A stretch of 64,000 nucleotides of DNA from Paenibacillus allorhizosphaerae (GCF_910594985.1 NZ_CAJVCE010000002.1:248001-312000); one strand, 5' to 3'. Positions 8,470 to 18,510 are shown, numbered from the stretch's first letter. The notes: generated by a model from the sequence alone, not told the origin. A program made the numbers and translations.

Positions 8470-8736
8470 ATGTTTACCGAACGTAGCGGCATAATCGTAT
8501 GGGTGAATGATTTGAAAGCGGCAGGCAAGCAATTGGAGAAATACGGCAACGTGCATTTTATTTCCAAAAAGCTTCATTACGCCGCTATGTACGTATATAC
8601 GAACCGGCTTGACGAGACGGTCAAACAGCTTCAAAAGCTTCCTTTCGTCAAAAAAGTCGAGCGGTCTTACCGCAGTGAAATCAAAACCGAGTATAACAGT
8701 AATATTCCTGATAAGACAAGATTCTACACGTTATAA
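8470..8736 (+). CDS. ylbG: YlbG family protein (UPF0298)
   Basis: An 88-residue small protein with the YlbG pattern MFTERSGIIVWVNDLK and a C-terminal KVERSYR segment. Its function is unknown; it accompanies ylbF in Bacilli. AAGAAGGG lies about 10 bases before the ATG. The divergent asparaginase starts only 51 bases upstream, so the two genes share a very short regulatory region. A strong terminator follows. Confidence 0.9.
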   Translation: MFTERSGIIVWVNDLKAAGKQLEKYGNVHFISKKLHYAAMYVYTNRLDETVKQLQKLPFVKKVERSYRSEIKTEYNSNIPDKTRFYTL

Positions 8737-8768
8737 TACGCGCTATCCTATACCATACGTCATGCATG

Positions 8769-8796
8769 AAGCTTCTGTTCGCAGAAGCTTTTTTAT
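8769..8796 (+). terminator. Terminator of ylbG
   Basis: AAGCTTCTG (8769-8777), TTCG tetraloop, CAGAAGCTT (8782-8790), then a T tract. Confidence 0.92.
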
Positions 8797-8931
8797 TTTG
8801 TTTTTCAATTATGTAGGTTTTCTAAAGATTTTTTAAGTTGATTCTGTGCCTAAATGAACTAAAATAATAGATAAGCGATCATGCAGTACATAGGTTTAAA
8901 GTACTATTTTTGTAGGAAGAGGGTATGGATA

Positions 8932-9369
8932 ATGGGCTCGAGCAGAATCGAAGGTTTGGAGAAGAACGATGCAAATACTTTTCTTCTTGGCAACAAAAGG
9001 ATTGCAGAGATCATCATCACTCATCATGCCCGAAGCCGCTGGGCCGATCGTGTGGAGTCGGAGAAGACCGGCTTCGCGGATATTTCCGCTTTCTTATGGA
9101 GCAAGTTGAAAACGGATTCCGTACGAACTTATTACAAAAACGAGCAAGACGTATTCCTGATCGATGAAGATTTGGTAATGGTGGCGGAATTTACGCCGGT
9201 GCAGCCTGAACATAAAGGCCCAGGACCTGTTATTTATAAGATGATTGTCGTGACGTTTCTCGGCCGCATGTCGGAAACGATGGAGCTTCGGGATTTGCGC
9301 TCCTACTATTCCTGGTTGCGTCATTCACGGCGGATGACGCTGATCAAAAACAGCCGGAAACGAAGATAA
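8932..9369 (+). CDS. Conserved hypothetical protein
   Basis: A 145-residue soluble protein not recognised with confidence. The core reads IITHHARSRWADRV, then FLIDEDLVMVAEF and IVVTFLGR, an alpha/beta pattern resembling small toxin-like or phage-type RNA-binding folds. The similarity is only in pattern. The C-terminus is very basic (SRRMTLIKNSRKRR), which suggests nucleic-acid contact. The ATG at 8932 is chosen because AGGAAGAGGG precedes it; an upstream ATG at 8881 has no RBS. It stands alone between two terminators. Confidence 0.6.
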   Translation: MGSSRIEGLEKNDANTFLLGNKRIAEIIITHHARSRWADRVESEKTGFADISAFLWSKLKTDSVRTYYKNEQDVFLIDEDLVMVAEFTPVQPEHKGPGPVIYKMIVVTFLGRMSETMELRDLRSYYSWLRHSRRMTLIKNSRKRR

Positions 9370-9385
9370 TATAAGAATCGTCCGG

Positions 9386-9421
9386 AGGCGTGCCGAAAAA
9401 CAGGCATGCCTTTTTCTTTTT
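9386..9421 (+). terminator. Terminator of the 8932 gene
   Basis: AGGCGTGCC (9386-9394) pairs with GGCATGCCT (9403-9411), followed by a T-rich run. Confidence 0.85.
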
Positions 9422-9463
9422 TGGTATAATGTGTAGTATTCATGCTCCACCGGAGGAACGATC

Positions 9464-10375
9464 ATGGCGCTTAATTTTCATCAGCTTCACATTTTTTATA
9501 CGGTTGCGGAAAAAGGCAGCTTCTCGCACGCCGCCCAGGCGCTGCATATGACACAGCCTGCAGTGACAATGCAAGTCCAGTCGCTGGAGGATTATTTCGG
9601 CACGAAGCTGTTTCTGCGGTCCACCAAGCGGGTGGAACTGACGGAAGCGGGACGGACCTTGCTTCCGTATGCCAAGCAAAGCATTGAGCTTATAAAGGAA
9701 ACGGGAATCCGCATGTCCCGGTTCACGCATATGCTGGAAGACCGTCTCCATCTGGGGGCAAGCCTGACGGTCGGCGAATATATATTGCCGCGGCTGCTCG
9801 GTCCGTTTAGCAGCGAGTACCCGAACATCTCCGTCAGTATGAAAGTCATAAATACGAAGCAAATTCTCGAAGAGGTGCTTGCGCATCAGCTTACGTTCGG
9901 GCTTGTCGAGGCGGAAGTGCATCATCCCGATGTGCATACCGAAGCGGTGCTCAACGATGAGCTTAAGCTTATCGTTCCGCGGAATCATCCGTTGGCGGAG
10001 AAGGAACACGTCACGGTCGAAGAGATGCTTCATTATCCTTTCGTGCTTCGGGAGCAGGGCTCCGGAACGCGGAGCGTGATGGAAGAGGAGCTGGAGCGGG
10101 CCGGATACGACCGGAACGCGCTCAAAATCGTTATGGAGCTCGGCAGCACCGGAGCGGTGAAATCGGCGGTCGAAGCGGGACTGGGCATCTCGATTTTGTC
10201 ACAATCGTCGGTCAAGCATGAGTCGGCGCTCGGTGTGCTTCAGGTGAAAAACGTGGAAGGGATCAGCTTTGCCCGCAGCTTTCATGCGATCTATTTGAGC
10301 TCGACGCTGCTGCCGATATCAGCCGTAACGTTTCTAACGTTCCTGCGGGAAAAAGATTTAAGTCAGTGGCTGTAA
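9464..10375 (+). CDS. LysR-family transcriptional regulator (CysL/CbbR-like)
   Basis: A 303-residue LTTR. An N-terminal winged helix (about residues 1-60; HIFYTVAEKGSFSHAAQALHMTQPAVTMQV) is followed by a periplasmic-binding-like effector domain. The whole resembles the CysL (YwfK)/CbbR branch, whose members activate sulfur or carbon-assimilation genes. CGGAGGAACG precedes the ATG. A TATAAT at 9425-9430 is a possible -10 without a clear -35. No divergent target gene is adjacent, so its regulon cannot be inferred from context. Confidence 0.88.
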   Translation: MALNFHQLHIFYTVAEKGSFSHAAQALHMTQPAVTMQVQSLEDYFGTKLFLRSTKRVELTEAGRTLLPYAKQSIELIKETGIRMSRFTHMLEDRLHLGASLTVGEYILPRLLGPFSSEYPNISVSMKVINTKQILEEVLAHQLTFGLVEAEVHHPDVHTEAVLNDELKLIVPRNHPLAEKEHVTVEEMLHYPFVLREQGSGTRSVMEEELERAGYDRNALKIVMELGSTGAVKSAVEAGLGISILSQSSVKHESALGVLQVKNVEGISFARSFHAIYLSSTLLPISAVTFLTFLREKDLSQWL

Positions 10376-10475
10376 ACAGTGGATTCAGGAGCCGTGAAAA
10401 AATCGGTTCGGCTAAGTCCAAGTCGTCCAAGCGCTGATGTATGGTACAAATAGATTGGAAAAAGGGGATATCAGC

Positions 10476-11324
10476 ATGCAATATGCCGATTTGCATTCGC
10501 ATACAACGGCGTCGGACGGCACGCAGCCTCCGGCGGACAACGTGAAGCTCGCTGCCGCCGCCGGTTTGTCGGCTGTGGCCATTACGGACCACGATACCGT
10601 CGCCGGACTGGAAGAAGCGATCAAGGCCGGCCGGGAGTACGGGATCAAGGTGGTGCCCGGGGTTGAGATCAGCACCGTGTACGCAGGCCAGGATATTCAC
10701 GTTCTCGGTTACTTCATCGATTGGAAAGATGAGACGTTTTTATCGAGACTCGCCGAACTTCGGCGAGTGCGCGACCGGCGCAACGAGATGATTATCGACA
10801 AGCTGCAGGAGCTTGGGCTCGACGTGACGATGGACGATGTCATCGCTTCGCTTCAAGCCTCGAAGAAAGCGGAGGAGACCGTCGGCCGGCCGCATATTGC
10901 GGATGCGCTGGTGCGCAAAGGCTATGTGGCGAATATGGCCGAGGCGTTTGACCGTTATTTGGCAAAGGGAGCTGCGGCCTATGTCAACCCGCCGCGGATC
11001 GAGCCGGCCACCGCCGTGAAGTGGATCATTGATGCGGGGGGCACTCCGGTGCTTGCGCACCCGGGGCTGTACGATCAGGATGACGTGATCCCGAAGCTTA
11101 AGCAAGCGGGGCTTGCCGGGCTGGAAGCGTATCATTCGGACCATACGCCGGAACAGGAAGTGCATTATGCCGCGCTTGCCGAATCGCTGGGACTTACGAT
11201 TACCGCAGGGTCCGATTTTCACGGAGAGCGGGGAGGGGTCGTGTTTCACGCGCCGCTCGGCGCCCGCCGGATCGATGCGGCCGTATGCGATCGGCTGCAT
11301 GAGCAGAGAGGCGGGCGATTATGA
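10476..11324 (+). CDS. PHP-domain phosphoesterase (RNase AM / YciV-TrpH-like)
   Basis: A 282-residue metal-dependent phosphoesterase. PHP metal motifs are all present: [11 protein letters not shown] near the N-terminus, AITDHDT, PGVEIST, LAHPG and GSDFHGE. The closest characterised group is E. coli YciV/TrpH (RNase AM), which removes 5' nucleotides from short RNA and acts on 3',5'-bisphosphonucleotides. The ATG at 10476 has AAAGGGGAT upstream; the longer frame from 10437 adds a non-conserved N-terminus. It overlaps galU by 4 bases (ATGA), so the two are co-translated. Confidence 0.88.
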   Translation: MQYADLHSHTTASDGTQPPADNVKLAAAAGLSAVAITDHDTVAGLEEAIKAGREYGIKVVPGVEISTVYAGQDIHVLGYFIDWKDETFLSRLAELRRVRDRRNEMIIDKLQELGLDVTMDDVIASLQASKKAEETVGRPHIADALVRKGYVANMAEAFDRYLAKGAAAYVNPPRIEPATAVKWIIDAGGTPVLAHPGLYDQDDVIPKLKQAGLAGLEAYHSDHTPEQEVHYAALAESLGLTITAGSDFHGERGGVVFHAPLGARRIDAAVCDRLHEQRGGRL

Positions 11325-12196
11325 ACATACGCAAAGCGATTATTCCAGCAGCGGGTCTCGGAACCCGCTTCCTCCCGGCGACGAAGGCGCAGCCGAAGGA
11401 AATGCTGCCCATTGTCGACAAGCCGGCTATCCAATATATCGTGGAAGAAGCGATATCGTCGGGCATCGAAGATATAATGATCGTAACGGGCCGGCACAAG
11501 CGCGCGATCGAGGATCATTTTGATAAATCGATCGAGCTGGAGGCGGCGCTCGAGCATAAAGGATCGCTGGAGCTGCTCGAAATCGTGCGTTCCGTATCGA
11601 ATTTGGCCGATGTGCATTACATCAGGCAGAAAGAGCCGCTCGGTCTCGGTCACGCGGTTCTTACCGCACGTAAATTTATCGGGAACGAGCCGTTCGCCGT
11701 TCTGCTCGGGGACGATATCATTCGGTCGGAGAAGCCTTGCCTCAAGCAAATGATCGAGCTGTACGAGCAAACACAGACATCCGTTATCGCCGTACAGGAA
11801 GTGCCTTGGGAGGATGTCGACAAATATGGCATCGTTTCTCCGGATTCGCTGACCACATCGGATAAGCATTGCTACATCGACGATTTGATCGAGAAACCGG
11901 AACGTGACAAGGCGCCGTCCAATTTGGCGGTCATCGGTCGTTATATCATCTTGCCGGAAATTTTCGCCATTCTGGAGAATAGCAAGCCCGGGCGTAACGG
12001 CGAAATTCAGCTGACGGACGCGCTGGGCCAGTTGAACCGGCTCAAACGGATGGTCGCCTGCCAATTCGAAGGGAAACGATACGACGTTGGCGACAAGCTC
12101 GGGTTCGTCGAGGCTACCTTAGAAATGGCATTGGCAAGCGATGAACTGAAAGAGCCGCTGAAGCGTTACTTACGACGATTAATGAACGATCTGTAG
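11321..12196 (+). CDS. galU: UTP--glucose-1-phosphate uridylyltransferase
   Basis: A 291-residue nucleotidyltransferase making UDP-glucose for wall polymers, glycolipids and polysaccharide (GtaB/GalU). The signature [31 protein letters not shown] is cut at the very N-terminus, followed by IQYIVEEA and, further on, the sugar-binding RYIILPEIF segment. The length is typical. It is translationally coupled to the PHP gene and followed by a strong bidirectional terminator. Confidence 0.95.
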   Translation: MNIRKAIIPAAGLGTRFLPATKAQPKEMLPIVDKPAIQYIVEEAISSGIEDIMIVTGRHKRAIEDHFDKSIELEAALEHKGSLELLEIVRSVSNLADVHYIRQKEPLGLGHAVLTARKFIGNEPFAVLLGDDIIRSEKPCLKQMIELYEQTQTSVIAVQEVPWEDVDKYGIVSPDSLTTSDKHCYIDDLIEKPERDKAPSNLAVIGRYIILPEIFAILENSKPGRNGEIQLTDALGQLNRLKRMVACQFEGKRYDVGDKLGFVEATLEMALASDELKEPLKRYLRRLMNDL

Positions 12197-12262
12197 GACA
12201 GATGCCATAGCTGCCTAAAAATTGAAAGGTACCGAGAAAAGGACAATTGCCGAAAACAGTAT

Positions 12263-12310
12263 AAAAAGACCCGAATGTTTCCTTTGAGAGGGAACATTCG
12301 GGTCTTTTTT
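12263..12310. terminator. Bidirectional terminator between galU and rqcH
   Basis: AAAAAGACCCGAATGTTTCC (12263-12282) pairs with GGAACATTCGGGTCTTTTTT (12291-12310), with an 8-nt loop. A and T tracts flank it, so it works on both strands. Confidence 0.93.
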
Positions 12311-12325
12311 GGCTTGCTGCGTGCG

Positions 12326-14128
12326 CTACTTCAATTGTACCTGCATTTGCTTAATATGCTCTGCGTCCGGGGTGATGAACAACGTCTTCTGATGATCATA
12401 GATGACAAAACCGGGTTTGGCTCCGCTCGGTTTGCGGACGTGCTTGATCAAAGTATAATCGACCGGCACTTGGCTCGACTGCTTGGCCTGGCTGAAATAG
12501 GCGGCCAGCTGAGCGGCTTCGTTCAGTGTCGCTTCGCCGTACTCCAGGCTGCGGATCACGACATGCGAGCCCGGAATGTCTTTCGTATGGAGCCAGGTGT
12601 CGCCCGCGTGGGCGAGCCGGTTCGTCAAATATTCGTTTTGTGTATTGTTTTTGCCGACGTAGAGCGGAATACCTTCGCTAGACGTATAACAGGCGAGGAC
12701 AGGTTTCTGATTCGGCTTTTTTTTGCGTCCTTTTTTACTGCGCGCGCGCAAGTATCCTTGCTCCGCCAGCTCTTCGCGTATTTCTTCGATATCGCTAAGC
12801 CCGGCGCTATCGAGCTGCTGCAGCAGATTGTCCATGTAGCGGATTTCCATATCCGCTTGTTCCATTTGCTCGCTAACGGCGGAGAGGCTGTTTTTGCTTT
12901 TCGTATATTTTTTGAAATATCGCTGAGCGTTCTCCGATGGGGTCAGCAGCGGGTCAAGCTCGATGGTGACAGGACGCTGCTCCTCGTCGTAATAATTGGT
13001 CACCTCGATCTGCCTGTCGCCTTTCTGGATCATGTGCATCGAGGAGGTCAGCAGTTCACCCAAGATGCGGAACCGATCGGCCTGCCGGGCGTCAGCTAAC
13101 GTTTCTTCCAACTTCTCCAGCTTTTTGACGTTTTTGCTCCGCTCGTTCGTAAGCAGCCGAATGAGATCCGAGACGCGCTGCTTTACCGTATCCCGCTCCG
13201 CTTTATCGCCGAAATACGCTTCGAGGCAATCGCTGACGGAGTCGTAACGGGTCTTCTCACCTTCAATATGGGTCAACTCGATGACCGAAAAGTACGTTTT
13301 GCCCGTCTTCTCCTGCAGGACAATGTTTGCCTGCGACTGATGGGCATGAAGCTGTTCGGTTACTTCGCGGAACGGCTCCCACAGATTGACGGCAAAATCA
13401 GCCGGGTCCGTCACTTCGTTTGTGCTGCTGCGTTCCGCTTTCATAGCGCGAAACACGAGTTCCTTGGCCGCAAGCGGGCTGAAGCCGCTAAACCGTTGTA
13501 CGATCGCCTGCTCCCACCATCGCGGAGTAGAGCCGGGAACGTCACCCTCTCCATCCGCTTCGGCGATCATACTCCAGAAGGCGGCGGTAAACCGCTCCCT
13601 GTTCCAACCGAAAGGAAGCTCTTTATGCTGCTCCGGCGGAGCGGTATAGGCGCTTCCCGGCATGACGACGCGGTATGAGCTGATCGCGGGCGTCACATGG
13701 TGAATTCCGTCGAGAATCGTTCCGGATACCGGGTCCATAAGGATAATATTGCTGTGCCGGCCCATAATTTCAACCACAATCAGCTTCGTGCTAATATCTC
13801 CCAGCTCGTCCCGTTGGCGTATTTTTATATGAACCACGCGCTCCATCCCCGGCTGTTCGATCGCTTCGATCACGCCGCCCTCGCAATGTTTGCGCAGCAG
13901 CATGCAGAACATCGGGGCCTCCAGCGGATTGATGTAGCTTTGCTCGGTGAGATGCGCTCTCGGATAAGTAGGGTTTGCGGACAATAATAGCTTTACGCCG
14001 CTGCCGGGAATCCGAATCTGCATCACAATATCATTTTCCGTAGGCATTTGAATTTTATTGATTCTACCGCCGACACAGCTCTGAAGCTCATGAACGAGAC
14101 TGTATACGACGAGACCGTCTAACGACAT
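12326..14128 (-). CDS. rqcH: RqcH/Rqc2 homologue (NFACT; ribosome-associated quality control, YloA)
   Basis: A 600-residue NFACT protein. In B. subtilis RqcH binds stalled 50S subunits with peptidyl-tRNA and recruits Ala-tRNA to add C-terminal alanine tails. NFACT-N opens MSLDGLVVYSLVHELQ; a conserved DELGD and MGRHSNIILMD follow; a long coiled-coil middle comes next; and the NFACT-R domain near the end holds YVGKNNTQNEYLT and HTKDIPGSHVVI. At the tRNA-contact DR motif (B. subtilis D97-R98) this protein has Glu96-Arg97. The ATG at 14128 has GGAG 9 bases upstream; the frame extends 18 codons further. It is divergent from a Ca-ATPase, as yloA/yloB neighbours are linked in Bacillus. Confidence 0.92.
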   Translation of the reverse strand: MSLDGLVVYSLVHELQSCVGGRINKIQMPTENDIVMQIRIPGSGVKLLLSANPTYPRAHLTEQSYINPLEAPMFCMLLRKHCEGGVIEAIEQPGMERVVHIKIRQRDELGDISTKLIVVEIMGRHSNIILMDPVSGTILDGIHHVTPAISSYRVVMPGSAYTAPPEQHKELPFGWNRERFTAAFWSMIAEADGEGDVPGSTPRWWEQAIVQRFSGFSPLAAKELVFRAMKAERSSTNEVTDPADFAVNLWEPFREVTEQLHAHQSQANIVLQEKTGKTYFSVIELTHIEGEKTRYDSVSDCLEAYFGDKAERDTVKQRVSDLIRLLTNERSKNVKKLEKLEETLADARQADRFRILGELLTSSMHMIQKGDRQIEVTNYYDEEQRPVTIELDPLLTPSENAQRYFKKYTKSKNSLSAVSEQMEQADMEIRYMDNLLQQLDSAGLSDIEEIREELAEQGYLRARSKKGRKKKPNQKPVLACYTSSEGIPLYVGKNNTQNEYLTNRLAHAGDTWLHTKDIPGSHVVIRSLEYGEATLNEAAQLAAYFSQAKQSSQVPVDYTLIKHVRKPSGAKPGFVIYDHQKTLFITPDAEHIKQMQVQLK

Positions 14129-14503
14129 GCTGTACAACTCCATTTCTTCATCATTGCAACCGGAGTACAGGGAAGGTTGCAACGACTTAATAAGCGCTAA
14201 ACTCTATCATGCCATATTTTAATGGAAAACTTAAGCTTTTTTCACTCGTTCTAGCCTTTCCTATGTGCCTGACACCTTGTTTTATACATATTTTGTCCGG
14301 GGAATGGCGTTATGATAGGCAGCGTTTGCCAAGAGATCAAGATTTCGTGCTATTTTGCAGCTTGTCTGAATACATTTAGCCTAGACAACCTTTTGGCTTG
14401 GACGAACCCGTTATTTCCGGCAAAGGTATAAGGGCTGGACGGCGTGATGTCCATTCAAGTTTCAAGCACCGGCGGTGCCATAAGTTTTGGGAGGGAGAAG
14501 CAA
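14129..14503. other. 375-bp divergent intergenic region
   Basis: No gene seen between rqcH and the Ca-ATPase. It holds one copy of GTGCCTGACAC (14265-14275), a motif that recurs in variant form at 63931. No clear sigma-A promoter was identified on either strand. Confidence 0.6.
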
Positions 14504-17290
14504 ATGAGTCAGAAACAGTGGTACCAGATGACGGCGGAGGAGATCTTGGAGCAAACCGGGACCCATCCCGCCGGAGGACTGACCGCAGAGGAGGCGCGCG
14601 AACGGCTTGCGACTCACGGAGCAAACGAGCTTGCGGAGGGTGAAGGTGTATCGCCGATTACATTGTTCCTCAACCAGTTCAAAGATTTTATGGTGCTGGT
14701 GCTGGTTGGGGCTACGCTCGTGTCGGGACTCCTTGGGGAATACCTCGACGCCATTACGATTATCGCGATCATTATTATGAATGGCATCCTCGGCTTCGTA
14801 CAGGAGTTTCGCGCAGAGCGTTCCCTGCGGGCGTTGAAAGAGCTGTCGGCGCCCTTGGCCAAAGTGCTTCGCGGCGGGGTAGTGGAGCAGGTTCCGGCAA
14901 GGGAGCTTGTTGCCGGGGACGTCGTCATTTTGGAAAGCGGGGACAGGATTCCGGCCGATCTGCGTTTTCTTGAAGCGTTCGGCACTTATGTGGAGGAGTC
15001 CGCATTGACCGGCGAATCCGTTTCTGTCGCCAAACATACGGAGGCGCTGCAGGGCGGCGAAGTGCCGCTTGGCGATCAGCGGAATCTCGGGTTTATGGGC
15101 ACGATGGTGACCCGGGGCACGGCCAAGGGCGTTGTGGTCCGAACGGGAATGGATACGGAGATGGGGAAAATCGCCGATCTGATCCAGAACACCGATGCGA
15201 TGGAAACGCCGCTTCAGCATCGGCTGGAGCAGCTCGGGAAAATATTGATCATCGTGGCGCTTGCGCTTACCGTGCTCGTCGTCGTAGCGGGCATATTGCA
15301 CGGGCAGGAACCGTACGGCATGTTCCTTGCCGGCGTTTCGCTCGCGGTCGCGGCGATTCCCGAAGGGCTTCCGGCCATCGTAACGATTGCGCTGGCGCTC
15401 GGGGTACAGCGGATGATTCAGCGCAAAGCGATTGTTCGCAAGCTGCCGTCCGTGGAAACGCTAGGATGCGCGTCCGTGATTTGTTCGGACAAAACAGGCA
15501 CGCTGACGCAAAACAAAATGACGGTAACTCATTTGTGGATCGGCGGCGATGTGCTGGAGGTAACCGGGGACGGCTACGACCCGCACGGCGACATTGTGAA
15601 AAACGGGAAGCATGTGGATGTGCGCAAAAACCAAATGCTTCGCAAATTACTGCAAGTCTCGGTGCTTTGCAACAATGCGATGCTCCATGAACAGCATGGA
15701 GAAGCGAAAAAGAAAAAAGGCGAAGAGCCACCTGCCGTATGGAACATCAAAGGCGACCCGACGGAAGGCGCGCTTGTCGTATTGAGCGCCAAAGCCGGCA
15801 TCACGCAGCAGTCGCTTGACGGCTTGTACCGGCGCGTCACCGAAATGCCGTTCGATTCGGAGCGGAAGCGGATGTCCGTCGTCGTCCAGCATCAGGGGGG
15901 ACGCATGGTGTGCACAAAAGGCGCGCCGGATGTGCTGCTGTCGCAGTGCGCTTACGTGCTGTGGGACGACAAAGTGATCCCATTTACCCCGACGCTCAAG
16001 CAGAAGGTGCTTGCGGCCAACGAGGGCATGGCGAAAAACGCGCTTCGCGTGCTTGGCTTGGCTTATCGCGATATGAAGCCGTCCGAGCGCTGCGAACAGG
16101 AAGATGAGGTGGAAGCGCAGCTTATTTTTATCGGCTTGACGGGAATGATCGATCCGCCGCGGCGCGAAGTCCGGGAGGCGATCGTGAAGTGCAAACGGGC
16201 GGGCATCAAAACCGTAATGATTACCGGCGATCATCAAACAACGGCCGAAGCGATCGCCCGGCAGCTCGGGATATTGCCTGCGGACGGGCTGGCTTTAAAC
16301 GGCCAGCAGCTCAGCAGCTTGAGCGACGAAGAGCTCGATAAGCAAGTCGACAACGTGTACGTCTATGCAAGGGTGTCGCCGGAACATAAGCTCCGCATTG
16401 TCAAGTCGCTGCAGCGTCGGGGTCATGTCGTCGCGATGACCGGCGACGGCGTGAACGATGCGCCGGCGATCAAAGCGGCCGATATCGGGATCGCCATGGG
16501 GATCAGCGGCACCGACGTTTCCAAGGAAGCATCGGCTCTCGTACTGAGCAACGACAACTTCGCGACTATCGTCTCCGCGATTGAAGAAGGACGCGGCATC
16601 TATGAAAATATTCGCAAGTTTATCCGTTATTTGCTCGCCTCCAACGTCGGCGAAATATTGACGATGTTCCTGGCGATGATGGCCGGCTTGCCACTCCCGC
16701 TCGTGCCGATCCAAATTTTGTGGGTCAACCTGGTAACCGACGGATTGCCGGCGATGGCGCTTGGCGTCGACCAGGCGGAAAAAGATTTGATGCAGCAAAA
16801 GCCCCGTCCGGCGAAAGAAAATATTTTTGCGCGGCGTTTGGGCTGGAAAATTATTTCCCGCGGCATTTTGATCGGGCTCTGCACACTGACGGCGTTCTAC
16901 ATTACGCTGAAACAAGGACAGGACAGCCCGGACGCGCTGATCAAAGCGCAGACCGTCGCATTCGTGACGCTCGTTATGGCGCAACTCATCCATGTATTCG
17001 ACTGCCGCAGCTCGCGTTCGATCTTTCACCGCAACCCGCTGCAAAACGTATGGCTCGTGCTGGCGACGGTTTCGTCGCTGCTGCTGATGCTGCCGGTGCT
17101 GTACGTGGAAGCGCTGCGGCCGATCTTCAAAACCGTTCCGCTCGATGTAACGGATTGGATCCTGGTTCTCGTGTTCGCAGGAATACCGACGTTCTTGATG
17201 GGCCTGGGCAGCGTCATGAGCAAACCGGCCAAGCGCAAGCCGCTTTCGTACGGAGGAGGACAAAAGCCGGTAAAACCGATTGTCCGTTAA
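14504..17290 (+). CDS. Calcium-transporting P-type ATPase (PacL/YloB type)
   Basis: A 928-residue P2A-type ATPase that exports Ca2+ (possibly Mn2+) across the membrane. In order: N-terminal cation-ATPase domain, TM helices 1-2, actuator TGES (169-172), M4 motif IPEGLP (Glu287 among the Ca ligands), phosphorylation site DKTGT (Asp329), nucleotide domain with KGAPD, hinge GDGVND (647-652), then a six-helix C-terminal transport domain. GGGAGGGAGAAG before the ATG at 14504 fixes the start; the frame runs 20 codons further upstream without an RBS. Followed by a terminator, so monocistronic. B. subtilis YloB, a spore-linked Ca-ATPase, sits beside yloA in the same way. Confidence 0.93.
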   Translation: MSQKQWYQMTAEEILEQTGTHPAGGLTAEEARERLATHGANELAEGEGVSPITLFLNQFKDFMVLVLVGATLVSGLLGEYLDAITIIAIIIMNGILGFVQEFRAERSLRALKELSAPLAKVLRGGVVEQVPARELVAGDVVILESGDRIPADLRFLEAFGTYVEESALTGESVSVAKHTEALQGGEVPLGDQRNLGFMGTMVTRGTAKGVVVRTGMDTEMGKIADLIQNTDAMETPLQHRLEQLGKILIIVALALTVLVVVAGILHGQEPYGMFLAGVSLAVAAIPEGLPAIVTIALALGVQRMIQRKAIVRKLPSVETLGCASVICSDKTGTLTQNKMTVTHLWIGGDVLEVTGDGYDPHGDIVKNGKHVDVRKNQMLRKLLQVSVLCNNAMLHEQHGEAKKKKGEEPPAVWNIKGDPTEGALVVLSAKAGITQQSLDGLYRRVTEMPFDSERKRMSVVVQHQGGRMVCTKGAPDVLLSQCAYVLWDDKVIPFTPTLKQKVLAANEGMAKNALRVLGLAYRDMKPSERCEQEDEVEAQLIFIGLTGMIDPPRREVREAIVKCKRAGIKTVMITGDHQTTAEAIARQLGILPADGLALNGQQLSSLSDEELDKQVDNVYVYARVSPEHKLRIVKSLQRRGHVVAMTGDGVNDAPAIKAADIGIAMGISGTDVSKEASALVLSNDNFATIVSAIEEGRGIYENIRKFIRYLLASNVGEILTMFLAMMAGLPLPLVPIQILWVNLVTDGLPAMALGVDQAEKDLMQQKPRPAKENIFARRLGWKIISRGILIGLCTLTAFYITLKQGQDSPDALIKAQTVAFVTLVMAQLIHVFDCRSSRSIFHRNPLQNVWLVLATVSSLLLMLPVLYVEALRPIFKTVPLDVTDWILVLVFAGIPTFLMGLGSVMSKPAKRKPLSYGGGQKPVKPIVR

Positions 17291-17319
17291 GCTGCCTTAA
17301 GATGCAGGTATCTGGAACC

Positions 17320-17359
17320 AGCCGAAATTCCGCTTCAGACGGGATTTCGGCTTTTTTTT
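17320..17359 (+). terminator. Terminator of the Ca-ATPase
   Basis: AGCCGAAATTCCG pairs with CGGGATTTCGGCT around a 6-nt loop, followed by an uninterrupted T tract. Confidence 0.9.
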
Positions 17360-17455
17360 AAATGCGATGGTATTGAATATTTACGAAAACCTATGCATCC
17401 TATCGAATTTGCGCTATGATAAAGGATAAATCACATTGTAACGGGAGTCTGTGCG

Positions 17456-18292
17456 ATGAATTTTACGAAAATGCAAGGATTGGGCAACGATTTTATCGTC
17501 CTGTTCGGGGAAAAGACGCTGCCAGCCGACGCTGCAAGTTTTGCAGTACGGTATTGCGACCGTCACTTCGGGATCGGAGCTGACGGCGTCGTTTATTTGC
17601 TGCCTTCGGAAAAGGCAGATTATATGATGCGCATCATCAATTCGGATGGCACGGAAGCGGAGCAATGCGGCAATGCCATCCGCTGCGCAGCCAAGTATAT
17701 ATATGATAACGGTTTGATCGACGCCTCCCGAAAGAACTTGGTGATCGAGACGATCGGTGCCGGACCGCAGCCGGTACGGCTGACGATTGAAAGCGGCGTC
17801 GTCAGAGCGGTGCAAGTGGACATGGGAGAGCCGGTCCTGAACGGTCTTCGAGTGCCTACGACGATCGATGCCGAGCCGGTGACCGATTATCCCGTTGACG
17901 TAGATGGACAGCAATTCCGTATTACGGCGGTATCGATGGGCAATCCGCACTGCGTTATTTTTACGGACGATGCGGTGAACACGGATTTGTACGCTTACGG
18001 TCCTAAGCTGGAGCATCATCCGTTTTTTCCGCGGCGGATCAACGTCGAGTTCGTTACCGTAAAGCGGAGAGACTATGCGGAGATGCGCGTTTGGGAACGC
18101 GGAGCGGGGCCGACGCTTGCTTGCGGGACAGGTGCCTGCGCTACACTCGTAGCCGGCGTGCTGAACGGGAAGATGGATCGTCAAGCAATCGTTTCGCTAA
18201 AGGGCGGCGATTTGCAGATCGAATGGAATGAAGCGGACAATCATGTGTATATGACCGGTCCGGCGGAGGTCGTGTTTAAAGGAACGATTTAA
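17456..18292 (+). CDS. dapF: Diaminopimelate epimerase
   Basis: A 278-residue enzyme converting LL- to meso-diaminopimelate for lysine and peptidoglycan. Both catalytic Cys are present, in EQCGNAIRC (first half) and ACGTGACA (second half). The N-terminus MNFTKMQGLGNDF is typical. ACGGGAGTCT precedes the ATG. It is separated from yicC by about 267 bases with no gene, and no partner lysine genes are nearby. Confidence 0.95.
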   Translation: MNFTKMQGLGNDFIVLFGEKTLPADAASFAVRYCDRHFGIGADGVVYLLPSEKADYMMRIINSDGTEAEQCGNAIRCAAKYIYDNGLIDASRKNLVIETIGAGPQPVRLTIESGVVRAVQVDMGEPVLNGLRVPTTIDAEPVTDYPVDVDGQQFRITAVSMGNPHCVIFTDDAVNTDLYAYGPKLEHHPFFPRRINVEFVTVKRRDYAEMRVWERGAGPTLACGTGACATLVAGVLNGKMDRQAIVSLKGGDLQIEWNEADNHVYMTGPAEVVFKGTI

Positions 18293-18510
18293 TGTTCATG
18301 ATGGGTAGGAGGGATCGGCGACCGGCCTATTTTCGGAAGACGCTGCTGCGTCCGTTGCTGCCGGGGATGAACGGCGGGGTTTAGTGTCAGCCGGATACGT
18401 TTTTCCTTCGGAAACTCGTATGAAGGGTCGGAAATTGCTGAAGCCGCAGACCGTCGTCGACCTTGAAGTTAAGTGAATGTTCAGGAGATATTGGGGTGCT
18501 CGATTCCCAC

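Noticed and set aside
16295..17263. 322-codon minus-strand frame inside the Ca-ATPase
   Set aside because: Shadow of a complete P-type ATPase; composition (His/Arg/Gln-rich) is typical of antisense.
18309..18476. Stop-free stretch of ~55 codons (and an opposite 76-codon frame) between dapF and yicC
   Set aside because: No start codon with RBS and no similarity; may be a gene remnant but cannot be supported.
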